Below, piece after piece: positions 1 to 7,811 of a stretch of DNA of 50,141 nt. The stretch covers positions 1 through 50,141 of the forward strand of contig JAUIKF010000060.1 in assembly GCA_030430575.1 (NCBI GenBank). Reading direction: 5' to 3'. The notes beneath the pieces are model-generated. The model ran no database searches and was not told the DNA's origin. It worked only from the letters and a program-made list of their open reading frames with translations. Position 1 is the first letter of the stretch. Each line of letters starts with the position of its first letter. A program made the position numbers and the translations under genes. Origin of the DNA: Bacteroidia bacterium. Lineage in GTDB: Bacteria; Bacteroidota; Bacteroidia; J057.

Positions 1-117
1 CACCAAGCAATCACAAGCTTTTTTGACACGATCAATTCAACATATAAGAACGAACTCAAATCATTGTTGACAACCAAATTTCAGACCTTTGATAAAAAGG
101 TTATCTATCAGGTCTGA
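1..117 (+). CDS. 3' end of an unidentified gene cut by the window edge
   Basis: Reading frame 1 is open from the first base to a TGA at 115-117 and encodes 38 residues ending FQTFDKKVIYQV. The segment is hydrophilic and lysine-rich, and looks like a real C-terminus more than random sequence, but it is too short to name. Its stop codon lies inside the degenerate terminal CRISPR repeat (106-142). It also lies in an inverted repeat, TCAGACCT (81-88) against AGGTCTGA (110-117). The rest of the gene is outside the window. A chance open frame of this length is quite possible. Confidence 0.33.
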   Translation, partial: HQAITSFFDTINSTYKNELKSLLTTKFQTFDKKVIYQV

Positions 118-1268
118 GGTATAATGGATAATGGTCTGAAGGCCGAAGACTTCAAGGAAGTAGTCCCTGCGATACATCTGTCGTAATCCTTGTTCTAATG
201 GATAATGGTCTGAAGGAAACAAGAGTGTTACTGTGCATGAGCTTTACCAAAAGAGTCGTAATCCTTGTTCTAATGGATAATGGTCTGAAGGCAATCAGGA
301 AAAACCATGTGGGCTCTGCGACCAGTTGCAGTCGTAATCCTTGTTCTAATGGATAATGCTCTGAAGGTGAAGAAGATCATCACCTGTGCCCATGAGTTGG
401 CATCCGTCGTAATCCTTGTTCTAATGGATAATGGTCTGAAGGCCGGATCCTCTTTATTGCTCTGGTTCTCGCCCCATCGGCGTCGTAATCCTTGTTCTAA
501 TGGATAATGGTCTGAAGGCACGAATGATGTGTACAGTTGGTGGAGGAAGCTACGACATCGTCGTAATCCTTGTTCTAATGGATAATGGTCTGAAGGGGTA
601 TGGTATTGATGACGACAGCAGGCACGACAAGCCTGTCGTAATCCTTGTTCTAATGGATAATGGTCTGAAGGTGTCTACGCCTCAAAACTATGAGGGTAGC
701 CTCGCGAGTCGTAATCCTTGTTCTAATGGATAATGGTCTGAAGGAGAAATAATAAAACATATAGCAAGGCTCGCCAAAAGTCGTAATCCTTGTTCTAATG
801 GATAATGGTCTGAAGGTAAAGGGTATCTGTTCCTCCGTACCACCATCGATGGGACGGTCGTAATCCTTGTTCTAATGGATAATGGTCTGAAGGTTCTAGA
901 AAGAATATTTACTCAACTAGGTATAGAGAAGTCGTAATCCTTGTTCTAATGGATAATGGTCTGAAGGCAGGTTGCGGCCTAAAAGGATTCACTATTATCA
1001 TTACAGTCGTAATCCTTGTTCTAATGGATAATGGTCTGAAGGCCGCAAAAAAAAATTCAAAGATGGGAGGCGGAGGCCAGTCGTAATCCTTGTTCTAATG
1101 GATAATGGTCTGAAGGGCACTGGCACTGGAACCGCTGCTCCATCTTATGGGGAGTCGTAATCCTTGTTCTAATGGATAATGGTCTGAAGGCGTTACTTGT
1201 ATGTTTGTTATAAATACACAGTTAAATCTAAGTCGTAATCCTTGTTCTAATGGATAATGGTCTGAAGG
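106..1268 (-). CRISPR. Type III CRISPR array, 15 intact repeats plus one degenerate repeat, 15 spacers
   Basis: A 37-base repeat starts GTCGTAATCC and ends ATGGTCTGAAGG on the plus strand. Intact copies start at 180, 255, 331, 406, 482, 560, 635, 708, 780, 857, 931, 1006, 1080, 1154 and 1232. The copy at 331 has one substitution (G to C at 359). Spacers are 35-41 bases and I saw no duplicates. The leftmost copy (106-142) keeps only its last 21 bases, as expected of the trailer end, so the leader is on the right. Transcription is therefore on the minus strand, in line with the cas operon. On that strand the repeat ends ATTACGAC, which resembles the 8-base 5' handle of type III crRNAs. No spacer obviously matches the rest of the window by eye. 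No cas1 or cas2 lies nearby. Confidence 0.98.
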
Positions 1269-1452
1269 TCGAATTTTTTACAAAGTTCTGACTATCAATA
1301 TTTTAACCCAAAATCTCATTTGAGATTTTGGCACTTTTAGCCTAAAAAAGGCCTTTTTTCACAATTTGACTTCAAAAAACAACTTCTCTTCAAGAACGCA
1401 TTTTCAGGGCATTTTTCCAAGACTCATGGCCTTAAAATCAACGAAAAACACA
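1269..1452 (-). promoter_or_regulatory. Probable CRISPR leader
   Basis: This AT-rich stretch of 184 bases lies between the intact end of the array and the stop codon of the Abi-like gene. Leader placement follows from the degenerate repeat being at the opposite end. It holds a perfect 11-base hairpin (1308-1331) and a 16-base palindrome of six A, GGCC, six T (1344-1359). I could not pick out a promoter with confidence. Confidence 0.5.
1308..1359 (-). terminator. Hairpin pair after the Abi-like gene, possible terminator
   Basis: CCAAAATCTCA (1308-1318) pairs perfectly with TGAGATTTTGG (1321-1331) around a two-base gap. The separate palindrome AAAAAAGGCCTTTTTT lies at 1344-1359. Read on the minus strand they follow the stop of the Abi-like gene by about 95 bases and could end that transcript before the array. 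The run of U after the first stem is weak, so they may instead be leader architecture. Confidence 0.35.
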
Positions 1453-2103
1453 TCAAAAAGCCTGTTGATGGTCTGGATGTAGCAGCAATTTATCAATATA
1501 TAACCGCTCAAAAAAGCTGTAGCGCTTTAGCCTTTTCCTGACATCCAACGGCACCTCTCTTCTGCAAAGGCAGTGGTAGAACAGCAAAAACAGCTCGTCG
1601 GTAGAGAGCTGAGCGAGCAAAATATCTACAAACCGCTTTTTTTCGGGAAGGACGCCTGATGGGCCCTGAGAATAATTTCCATCAAAAGCGGAGGTTTCAT
1701 CCACATACTGCACCGTAAACAGCAGATGCCTCACAAAGTGATCGATATGGTTGTAATTATCTGCATACAAATGATAATTGTAACATTCCCTTACCGCTGC
1801 CAATTCGGCGTCCGCCCCGCTCTGGTCCTGAAGGTACTGGTGCGAATAGGCAAAAAAATGCGGTTCACCCGTATCACTGTGAAAACCCTGTTGGATGGCA
1901 CTTACATTCTGATTGTGAAGATTGATCAGGTTAAAAAAAGTAGATTCAAACTGCTGCTGCAAAAAGCGCTGCTGCCCTTCCAGGACATCCTGACTCTGCT
2001 GCCGAAACGCCGCATAGATAAAGAAATAGCCTGCGATGCTCAGGAGGGGGGCCGTCACCCTTGTTTTAGTGGATAATGGCCTACCATTAAAATTCAAATA
2101 CAA
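1453..2103 (-). CDS. putAbiC-like phage abortive infection protein, N-terminally truncated or remodelled
   Basis: The 216-residue product resembles the putative phage abortive infection (putAbiC) family. It shows FESTFFNLINLHNQNVSAI near residues 53-71, a central aromatic segment with HFVRHLLFTVQYVDE, and LLAQLSTDELFLLFYHCL near the C-terminus, the three recognisable blocks of that family. Family members usually start with two membrane helices. Here only one remains (about residues 19-35, APLLSIAGYFFIYAAF). Residues 5-17 are encoded by a decayed CRISPR repeat (2051-2087), so the original N-terminus has been lost or replaced. The ATG at 2103 is the only methionine; a GTG inside the relic (2059-2057) is an alternative start. 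It is co-directional with the csm operon and sits between it and the array. The family call is from motif memory. Function is inferred to be membrane-linked growth arrest upon infection, if the gene is still active. Confidence 0.68.
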   Translation of the reverse strand: MYLNFNGRPLSTKTRVTAPLLSIAGYFFIYAAFRQQSQDVLEGQQRFLQQQFESTFFNLINLHNQNVSAIQQGFHSDTGEPHFFAYSHQYLQDQSGADAELAAVRECYNYHLYADNYNHIDHFVRHLLFTVQYVDETSAFDGNYSQGPSGVLPEKKRFVDILLAQLSTDELFLLFYHCLCRREVPLDVRKRLKRYSFFERLYIDKLLLHPDHQQAF

Positions 2104-2164
2104 GGAAGAGCCAGCAAAGATTTATACATCGCAATCCTTATTCCAATGGAAAACACCCCAAACC
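2051..2164 (-). CRISPR. Decayed repeat-spacer-repeat remnant
   Basis: Bases 2051-2087 match the array repeat at 26 of 37 positions, and at 26 of the first 32, including CCTTGTT and GTGGATAATGG. Bases 2128-2164 match it at about 21 of the first 26 positions (ATCCTTATTCCAATGGA). Both are in the same orientation as the main array. They start 77 bases apart, within the 72-78 base period of the intact array, which leaves a 40-base spacer-like segment. I read this as one eroded unit, separated from the live array by the Abi-like gene. Confidence 0.8.
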
Positions 2165-2251
2165 ACCAAAATGCAGGGGCACCACGCCCCCACATCTTGT
2201 TAAAATCTTTCCCCAAATACAATACGTCAAAGATCTGGCAGACCCTGCCCC

Positions 2252-3670
2252 TTACAACATCTCCCGTATCGCCGCATTTATTTCATCATAAATCCCCATG
2301 CCTTCCACGCCAAAATAGGCGTCGAGGTCGGCGAAGAAATCTTTAATCGGATTTTCTGTTTCGCCCTTTTTTTCCATCAGGAGACTTTCCCAAATCGTCG
2401 CTTTATTGATGCCTTCCAGGCTGTGGGCGATAGCGTTGCGGTGGTTGCGTAGCGCCACAAACTGGCTGTGGAGGGGCAGGTAGTTGGAAGGCTGCCCTTT
2501 CACTTCGGCAAACCAGCGGATGATCCAGCCCATATTCCAGAAATTGGGATTTTTATAGCCTTGGTGATGGGCCATGAGGTATTCTTTGAGGCCGTCTTGG
2601 GCATTGATCGCATCTTTCCACGCCGTCTGATCCTTTCCAAATTTTGCTTCTACACCTAGCCTTTGATGGATTTCAGGCTTCACCACATTTTCAGAAAGCG
2701 AAAATATCTTGATCAGAAAATCGGCGTAATTGCCTTGGGTGAAGGCCATTTTGGCGGAGAGGTACATCTCGCGGAGGCGGGGTTGGCTCTTTTCCATACT
2801 CACCAAATGGCGATCTAGCCTTTTGTAGAATCCGCGCTGGGCGTTGTCCGCTTTGTGCAAGACCTTGGTGCAACTCCTGGCGCGCACAAAGTCAAATGAG
2901 AGGCAGCTAAACGCAAATTCTGCCAATTTTTCCATAGGCTCGGTATAGGCTTCATCCGTTACAGCCAAGTATTGATAAGTCGCCAAACTCTTCAAAATCC
3001 GCTGTTTGCTGTAGTTGTTGCGGAATTTCTGTGGCGTATTTTCAACGATCGCAAAAGGGTGCCCATCGGGTTTGGAAAGCTGAATCAGGTTGGGGTATTT
3101 CTCTATGCATTTGAGGGTAAGGGAAAAATTGGTGCCGTCTATTCCCCCTTGTGCCAATAAGTAGACGGGTTTGTCTTCTTCAAAGGCATAAGCAGAATTT
3201 TCCAGTTTTTGGTCAAAAAAATCATACATAAAAGAGAAGTCTGCAGGATTTTTGGTCACGGAGATTTTCTCAAAATTTTTCACCAAAAGAGGAAAGTCTT
3301 GTTCAATCTTTGCCTGGATAATATCCGCTGCAAAGGTTGAATCTCCCTTGATATGGTAAGGCTCAACTGCTGGATCATTTATTTGATCTGTTACCACAAA
3401 AATCAAGCGATCAATCACCGCTTCTTCCTCTTTTACATATTCCACGGCAGGCTTACAGATCGGATACTCCATCCACCCCATGGTATCTGGACGGTCTTTC
3501 AGCAGCTCTGTACTTTCGCGCATGGCCGCAAAGACATGCCGGGATTTGTCGAAACGATCAGGCCGAAAGGCATGATCAGGCAAAATACCCGAAGCCACAA
3601 GTTCAGGCGTAGGTTTAAGGTCGCTGGCGCCTAGCGTCAAGAATAGGATCGCGCCGCTTGAAGTATTCAT
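2252..3670 (-). CDS. csm6: CARF-HEPN ribonuclease, Csm6/Csx1-like ancillary nuclease of type III CRISPR
   Basis: This 472-residue protein is the last gene of the csm operon and overlaps csm5 by ATGA. The N-terminus (ILFLTLGASDLK) and a glycine-rich turn, LLAQGGIDGTN, suit a CARF fold that binds cyclic oligoadenylate. The C-terminal third is helical and carries RNAIAH (R411 to H416), an R-x4-H signature of HEPN ribonucleases. In this family, cyclic oligoadenylate made by Cas10 switches on non-specific RNA cleavage. The classic GGTPAM wording of Csm6 is not seen, so Csx1-like or a divergent Csm6 are both possible. The position after csm5 favours the Csm6 name. Confidence is high for the role and lower for the exact subfamily. 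Confidence 0.75.
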   Translation of the reverse strand: MNTSSGAILFLTLGASDLKPTPELVASGILPDHAFRPDRFDKSRHVFAAMRESTELLKDRPDTMGWMEYPICKPAVEYVKEEEAVIDRLIFVVTDQINDPAVEPYHIKGDSTFAADIIQAKIEQDFPLLVKNFEKISVTKNPADFSFMYDFFDQKLENSAYAFEEDKPVYLLAQGGIDGTNFSLTLKCIEKYPNLIQLSKPDGHPFAIVENTPQKFRNNYSKQRILKSLATYQYLAVTDEAYTEPMEKLAEFAFSCLSFDFVRARSCTKVLHKADNAQRGFYKRLDRHLVSMEKSQPRLREMYLSAKMAFTQGNYADFLIKIFSLSENVVKPEIHQRLGVEAKFGKDQTAWKDAINAQDGLKEYLMAHHQGYKNPNFWNMGWIIRWFAEVKGQPSNYLPLHSQFVALRNHRNAIAHSLEGINKATIWESLLMEKKGETENPIKDFFADLDAYFGVEGMGIYDEINAAIREML

Positions 3671-5106
3671 CGGTTTTCCGTTTTAGGTTTTTTATAGGCA
3701 ATAGCTGTCACTTTTCCCTTGCGCATCTCACGCACTTCCACCAAGATGATTTTGCCCAAAATGCTATCGTCTCGGTAATTCATCATGATGTCTATGTCTT
3801 GGCCTTTGCCGATATAGACGCGCACCTTTTTGGCCCTGCCAGCAGGTTTGGCAAAGACAAAGCCGTCTAGGATGGAGCCTCTTCTTACAGGCCGTTTTGG
3901 GTACTGGGGAATCACTTTAGGCGGTACATACGTCTTCTGCAATTTCGTTTGGGCTTCGATTTGAGCCTTTTTGAGGTGTGCCAATAACGCTCCCTTTTGC
4001 TCGGCTGTGACCGCTGTTAATTTCACAAAGCCCAAGGGCATGTCATTATAGGCGAGCTTGCGGGTTTTGGGAAAGGCCAATTGGGGCGCACTCCCCCGAA
4101 ATCGATTTGCCCAGCTCAAATAGTCCTTGGCCTCCATCAGCTCTTTTTGCCAGCCGCCTGTCAAAAAGTTGACGCCAGAACCAAAGCCGATGCGCATCAC
4201 ACAACTGCCTGGCTCACAGTCTTTTGCTGCTTGGAGGAGCATGGTTAAGTGCTGCACATATTCACCGACCAGGGCAGGCATGCGTTCATGATCCCAAAAG
4301 GTCAGTTCATCGGCCAGCAGCTTTTGCGTATGAGCATTGATCAATTGACTGAGTTCATTCCACCCAAACCGATCCGCACTTCCATTAAAAGGAGATTGCC
4401 GCTGATTTTTGCCCAAATAATCGATCAACTGCTCAGGTCGCGACACCTGAAACAGGGATTCCGCCCCTGTGGGCACACACTCCACGAAAGGGCTGATCCG
4501 GTCATCAGTGACCCAGCCATCATGCTTTTTGTTAAGCGTTTTTGTTTTAAACACCTCCGTATGCCCAAAATGCGCATCCCCCGGCCGCATGAGGCGAAAG
4601 ATATCTTCATTGGGTGAATTGCCGAAGAGCCTGCCTTCCAGCCCATCACGACCGTGACTTCGTTTGCTCATCAGTGTGCCATTTTTCACCAATTCAGGCT
4701 TTTTGCCCAACGCATCTGTAAACACTGCCGTACGCATGGCCCCTTTGATCGAGGAGCCAGGCAAAAGGGCTTGCCCAAGGCCATTGTGAAGCTGCTCCAT
4801 AATGGCTTGGTAGTTGGCGGGGCCAGGGCCTTGTACAGCCATGATGCGCAAGGCCGCATCCTGAGGCTTTAAACGAGTGCTGCGCTGTTTCAGCAGGTCT
4901 AGCAAGCTGTCCTGCCGCTCGATCACCCCTAGCCATTGGGACATAAATGCCTCGCCGATGAGGTTCAAAACCTTCATCTCATCAATCAGGGCGATGCGCT
5001 TATCCTTGGAGAAATAGAGGTATTCAAAATTGCCCTGAAGCTCACGCCCACTGCCAATATGCAGTGGAGTCAGGGTCTTGATATGTAATTGGGTTGCTTG
5101 TTTCAT
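3667..5106 (-). CDS. csm5: Csm5, type III-A effector subunit
   Basis: A RAMP-family protein of about 479 residues, the head or capping subunit of the Csm backbone that contacts the 3' part of the crRNA. The start is placed at the ATG at 5106 (MKQATQLHIKTLTPLHIGSG) because the conserved TPLHIGSG motif follows at once. An upstream extension to 5199 would be hydrophobic and unlike the family. LLPGSSIKGAMRTA is the usual SSxKG loop shared by Csm5 and Csm3. The gene is fourth of five csm genes and overlaps the next start by 4 bases, which indicates translational coupling. A 177-base gap with two hairpins separates it from csm4, unlike the tight spacing between csm4 and csm3. Confidence 0.93.
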   Translation of the reverse strand: MKQATQLHIKTLTPLHIGSGRELQGNFEYLYFSKDKRIALIDEMKVLNLIGEAFMSQWLGVIERQDSLLDLLKQRSTRLKPQDAALRIMAVQGPGPANYQAIMEQLHNGLGQALLPGSSIKGAMRTAVFTDALGKKPELVKNGTLMSKRSHGRDGLEGRLFGNSPNEDIFRLMRPGDAHFGHTEVFKTKTLNKKHDGWVTDDRISPFVECVPTGAESLFQVSRPEQLIDYLGKNQRQSPFNGSADRFGWNELSQLINAHTQKLLADELTFWDHERMPALVGEYVQHLTMLLQAAKDCEPGSCVMRIGFGSGVNFLTGGWQKELMEAKDYLSWANRFRGSAPQLAFPKTRKLAYNDMPLGFVKLTAVTAEQKGALLAHLKKAQIEAQTKLQKTYVPPKVIPQYPKRPVRRGSILDGFVFAKPAGRAKKVRVYIGKGQDIDIMMNYRDDSILGKIILVEVREMRKGKVTAIAYKKPKTENR

Positions 5107-5181
5107 AAGAGAAAATTGTAGGATAAATGGAACCAGTAATCTCTTTATTTGGAATAAGATGAGAGCAGGACGCGTAGTTTG

Positions 5182-5260
5182 GACACGTAACAGGTTCAAG
5201 AAAACCAGTTACGTGTCTGGCCCTCAAAGACGTAACAGATTTTCTTCAATCTGTTACGTC
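5182..5260. repeat. Pair of hairpins in the csm4-csm5 gap, inverted copies of one element
   Basis: Hairpin 1 (5182-5217) has 15-base arms starting GACACGTAAC with one mismatch and a 6-base loop. Hairpin 2 (5229-5260) has perfect 13-base arms GACGTAACAGATT / AATCTGTTACGTC and a 6-base loop. The reverse complement of hairpin 1 matches hairpin 2 at about 26 of 30 positions, so they form an inverted pair like a REP/BIME unit. The loop regions carry AAGAAAA and TTTTCTT, which are complementary and could form a kissing contact in RNA. Confidence 0.85.
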
Positions 5261-5283
5261 TTCAGCCTCCACCTGCCTATCAT

Positions 5284-6330
5284 TCAGTCATTCAACATTG
5301 TATAAGAGGTCATCGGTAAAAATAGCGCCTGCCCGTCTCGCCAGACCTCATGAGGGAAAGGCGGATGATCGTCTTCGAATAGCGGTTTGAGGTCTTCACA
5401 TTTGCCTTCCAAACGCTTTTCTGTTGATGGAAAAACGCTGCCCTCCGAGAACATATAGACCGATCGCTTGCGGAAGGTCAGGTAGGTGTTATCTGAAGGC
5501 GAAGCCAGCCAGCCCCCTCGTTTTCGCAGGAGATAGGCACTTTCCGAAAGGAAGGCGGGCGAGAGTTCTGTTTTTTCGGGCAAATAAAGCGACATCCCGA
5601 CCTGCCGATCAGCGTTATCTGGCACCTCCAATTCAAAGCCCTCCTTCCAATGTTTGTCTGCATCAAACGTAAACAACCCATTTCCCACATGGCGGTCTGT
5701 GCCGATCCCCTGGTCCCCTAGCAATCGCAGCATCGCTTTCAGCTTTTTCTTCAGGTTATCATCATCCACTTCCAGCAAGAAATAATAGCCTGCGCCTTCT
5801 TCCAGAAATATGCGCTCTAGATAAAAGGGCGTAGGGGCTTCTCCCGTATGAGCATGCGGAATGGTGACACGCTGCTGTTCTGCTTTTTTGAGGATCAATT
5901 GATTCTCAGCGAGTGTTGAACTCAGGAATTTACCGCCTTGGAGCAAGTGCTGTTTAGGGACAATTCGCTCATTTGCTGATAAGGCATCCCCTTTAAGCAC
6001 CTTCTCAAAATAGCTTTTCCCAATGAATTGCAGCTTCTTCACCTTTTTCGCTGCATCCAGCTGATCTTTTCCCAACTTTAGGGGAAAGGGAGACATAGGA
6101 CGCGGAAAGAAATACTCTTTCCCATGATAAGGAAATCCAGATGACAGCCTGAATTTCCCAAAAAAGTCCTTGCCGAGGTCATAGCCCAACTGTAGCCCAG
6201 AGACAAACAAAGCTGCCTTCAGGCTATCGCTGTGCAAGAGGTCGTAACTCGTCTCGTAGTCCCCCTTGCCTTGAGACAAATGCAAGGGCGTATCAAATGC
6301 GAGTTTTACGCAGATATAGGACTTTTTCAT
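5284..6330 (-). CDS. csm4: Csm4, type III-A effector subunit
   Basis: This 348-residue RAMP protein bridges Cas10 and the Csm3 backbone and holds the crRNA 5' handle. The N-terminus CVKLAFDTPLHLSQG and the segment IFLEEGAGYYFLLE are typical of Csm4. The glycine-rich LLGDQGIGTDRHVGNGLF is the family's signature loop. The start overlaps the end of csm3 by 4 bases. Length is in the normal range and no lesion is visible. A divergent Cmr-type RAMP is unlikely given the neighbouring csm2, csm3 and csm5. Confidence 0.93.
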   Translation of the reverse strand: MKKSYICVKLAFDTPLHLSQGKGDYETSYDLLHSDSLKAALFVSGLQLGYDLGKDFFGKFRLSSGFPYHGKEYFFPRPMSPFPLKLGKDQLDAAKKVKKLQFIGKSYFEKVLKGDALSANERIVPKQHLLQGGKFLSSTLAENQLILKKAEQQRVTIPHAHTGEAPTPFYLERIFLEEGAGYYFLLEVDDDNLKKKLKAMLRLLGDQGIGTDRHVGNGLFTFDADKHWKEGFELEVPDNADRQVGMSLYLPEKTELSPAFLSESAYLLRKRGGWLASPSDNTYLTFRKRSVYMFSEGSVFPSTEKRLEGKCEDLKPLFEDDHPPFPHEVWRDGQALFLPMTSYTMLND

Positions 6331-7079
6331 GATACTCCCACCGTTTCAGTTGTGCGAAGAGATTCGGGAATGGCTGCATGTTCGAGATAGGCAGCTTCGG
6401 CTTCATCTTCCGTGTAGTACCCTTTGGACCGAACCATGACAGAAGCGATTTCAAAACTGATCTGGCCATGGCCTCGTGAACCATTCCCCCCCAAATAGTC
6501 ATCCTGAACCAGTTTTAACGCCCCAAGCAGTTTGCTGAATAAGGTGCTTTCCCGTTCGAGGTCCTCTTTAAAGATATTGAGCACAATTTCGAGGGCAAAT
6601 TCTGCACCTGCGGGCACACGTTCCACTTGGCGAGGCATAGCGGCTGAGGTAATACGGTCAATGACCACTTCCGTCTTCGTTTCCGTATAGGGCAGTTCTG
6701 TATTGGCAAATAGTTCATCATCAGACTTCAAATTGGCGTCACGGACAAGTACTCTCGAAGGGCGGTTTTTGTCATCATCTATAGCTGTACCAAATAATTG
6801 AGCTGCTATTGTCAGAGGATCTTCTGTAGGGCCATGTTTAATATTTTTCCCCATTGGTTTATTGCCAATCGTTCCGTGACTTAATTCTGTCAGGGAACGC
6901 ATTTTTCCCTTAAGGGAGCTGCCAGGGATATAGGGCTTATTGGTAATGGGGTTACGAATGACAGATTTGTCCATGCCACCGATGGACATGGCGGTATTGG
7001 TCCCACCGATATGTAGACCTGTGAGCAGGACAATTTTGCCCTTCAGAATGATTTTTTTCTCTAATTGATATGTTGACAT
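6327..7079 (-). CDS. csm3: Csm3, backbone subunit and target-RNA nuclease
   Basis: A 250-residue RAMP protein that forms the repeated backbone of the effector and cuts target RNA every six bases. It shows GLHIGG (21-26) and GGMDKSVIRNP, where D37 corresponds to the catalytic aspartate of the family. It also shows IPGSSLKGKMRS and a C-terminal GGNGSRGHGQISF loop. The catalytic aspartate is intact, so target RNA cleavage should be retained. A 234-base gap holding a palindromic element separates it from csm2, the upstream gene of the same operon. The downstream csm4 start overlaps its stop. Confidence 0.96.
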   Translation of the reverse strand: MSTYQLEKKIILKGKIVLLTGLHIGGTNTAMSIGGMDKSVIRNPITNKPYIPGSSLKGKMRSLTELSHGTIGNKPMGKNIKHGPTEDPLTIAAQLFGTAIDDDKNRPSRVLVRDANLKSDDELFANTELPYTETKTEVVIDRITSAAMPRQVERVPAGAEFALEIVLNIFKEDLERESTLFSKLLGALKLVQDDYLGGNGSRGHGQISFEIASVMVRSKGYYTEDEAEAAYLEHAAIPESLRTTETVGVS

Positions 7080-7134
7080 GATGATTTGTATTAGTATCTG
7101 GTAATTTTCTATGTTAAAATTCTAACAGCAAAGC

Positions 7135-7283
7135 TGTCATTTCGACCGAAGGGAGAAATCTAAAACGCCCTTTTGCAGTGGCTTTGCTTTGACTGGTATA
7201 CAAGCTTCGAATAGGCTCCTAGACCACACTGTTAGATTTCTCCTCCTCCCTTCGCAAAACCTCCAGTCGTTGTCGAAATGACA
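7135..7283. repeat. MITE/REP-like palindromic element, copy 1, between csm2 and csm3
   Basis: The element begins TGTCATTTCGAC and ends GTCGAAATGACA, and has inner inverted segments GGGAGAAATCT and AGATTTCTCC. Copy 2 at 11577-11740 shares the ends and a long right half including GCTTCGAATAGGCT and TAGACCAC. Sequences with such GTCATTTCGAC ends are common dispersed intergenic palindromes in Bacteroidota. It encodes no protein and occupies most of the 234-base gap in the cas operon. Confidence 0.85.
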
Positions 7284-7313
7284 CTTTCTAAGTGTAATCA
7301 GGGATACATCTTC

Positions 7314-7802
7314 CTAATTTTCTTTACCCCCATAAGCTTTATGGTAAGCGAGAATAGCTTCTAGAAATGCTGAGAAGTTTTTGAAATGCGATGAGTTTCC
7401 AACAAATTGGTGTGCCTTTTCTAAAACTTCTTTGAAGGTTTTTATTCTAGAATTTCTAGCCTTGTAACTAGCCGTTACTCTAGCTTGAGCATAGGCCAAC
7501 TTAGGCCTGAGTAAGGCAAAATTGACTTTTTCTCGCTCCCAATTTTCCTCACTTTGTTTTCCTTTAAGTTTCAATTCTATTCGTTTAACCTCCCCAAATA
7601 CATTTCGAATTTGCGAATTTGTTAGCGCGTTATCACCTGGTGTATCACGAAGATAGGTTTCAATGTTTCTCTTATCTACTAGGTAAAAACCAAGAGATTC
7701 TGCGAAGTCTATTCCTTCAGTGTCAATCTTGTCCGTGATCCATTTAGCCTTGAAAGCTTTCAGGAATCCATTGTGATTATTAATCAATTGATATGTTTCC
7801 AT
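7314..7802 (-). CDS. csm2: Csm2, small subunit
   Basis: This 162-residue, mostly helical protein matches the Csm2 small subunit, which lines the target-RNA side of the effector next to Csm3. The family hallmark LLRPKLAYAQARV lies in the middle. The C-terminus FKNFSAFLEAILAYHKAYGG is typical. It starts just 9 bases after the cas10 stop, which fits the standard csm1-csm2 order. Length is normal and the frame is intact. Confidence 0.93.
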   Translation of the reverse strand: METYQLINNHNGFLKAFKAKWITDKIDTEGIDFAESLGFYLVDKRNIETYLRDTPGDNALTNSQIRNVFGEVKRIELKLKGKQSEENWEREKVNFALLRPKLAYAQARVTASYKARNSRIKTFKEVLEKAHQFVGNSSHFKNFSAFLEAILAYHKAYGGKEN

Positions 7803-7811
7803 TGTTTTTGG

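Noticed and set aside
270-733. Open frames running through the CRISPR array
   Set aside because: They consist of repeat translations (ILVLMDNGLK and the reverse-strand equivalents) and spacers; these are array artefacts.
106-1268. Self-targeting spacers against the conjugative genes or other parts of the window
   Set aside because: I compared spacer words by eye and saw no match. This is not a full alignment, so weak matches may be missed.
1344-1359. The A6-GGCC-T6 palindrome as a strong terminator
   Set aside because: It has no loop of its own and would form a poor hairpin; kept only as part of a possible terminator/leader pair.
5107-5199. A longer Csm5 start at 5199
   Set aside because: The added residues are unlike Csm5 and the conserved N-terminal strand begins right after the ATG at 5106.
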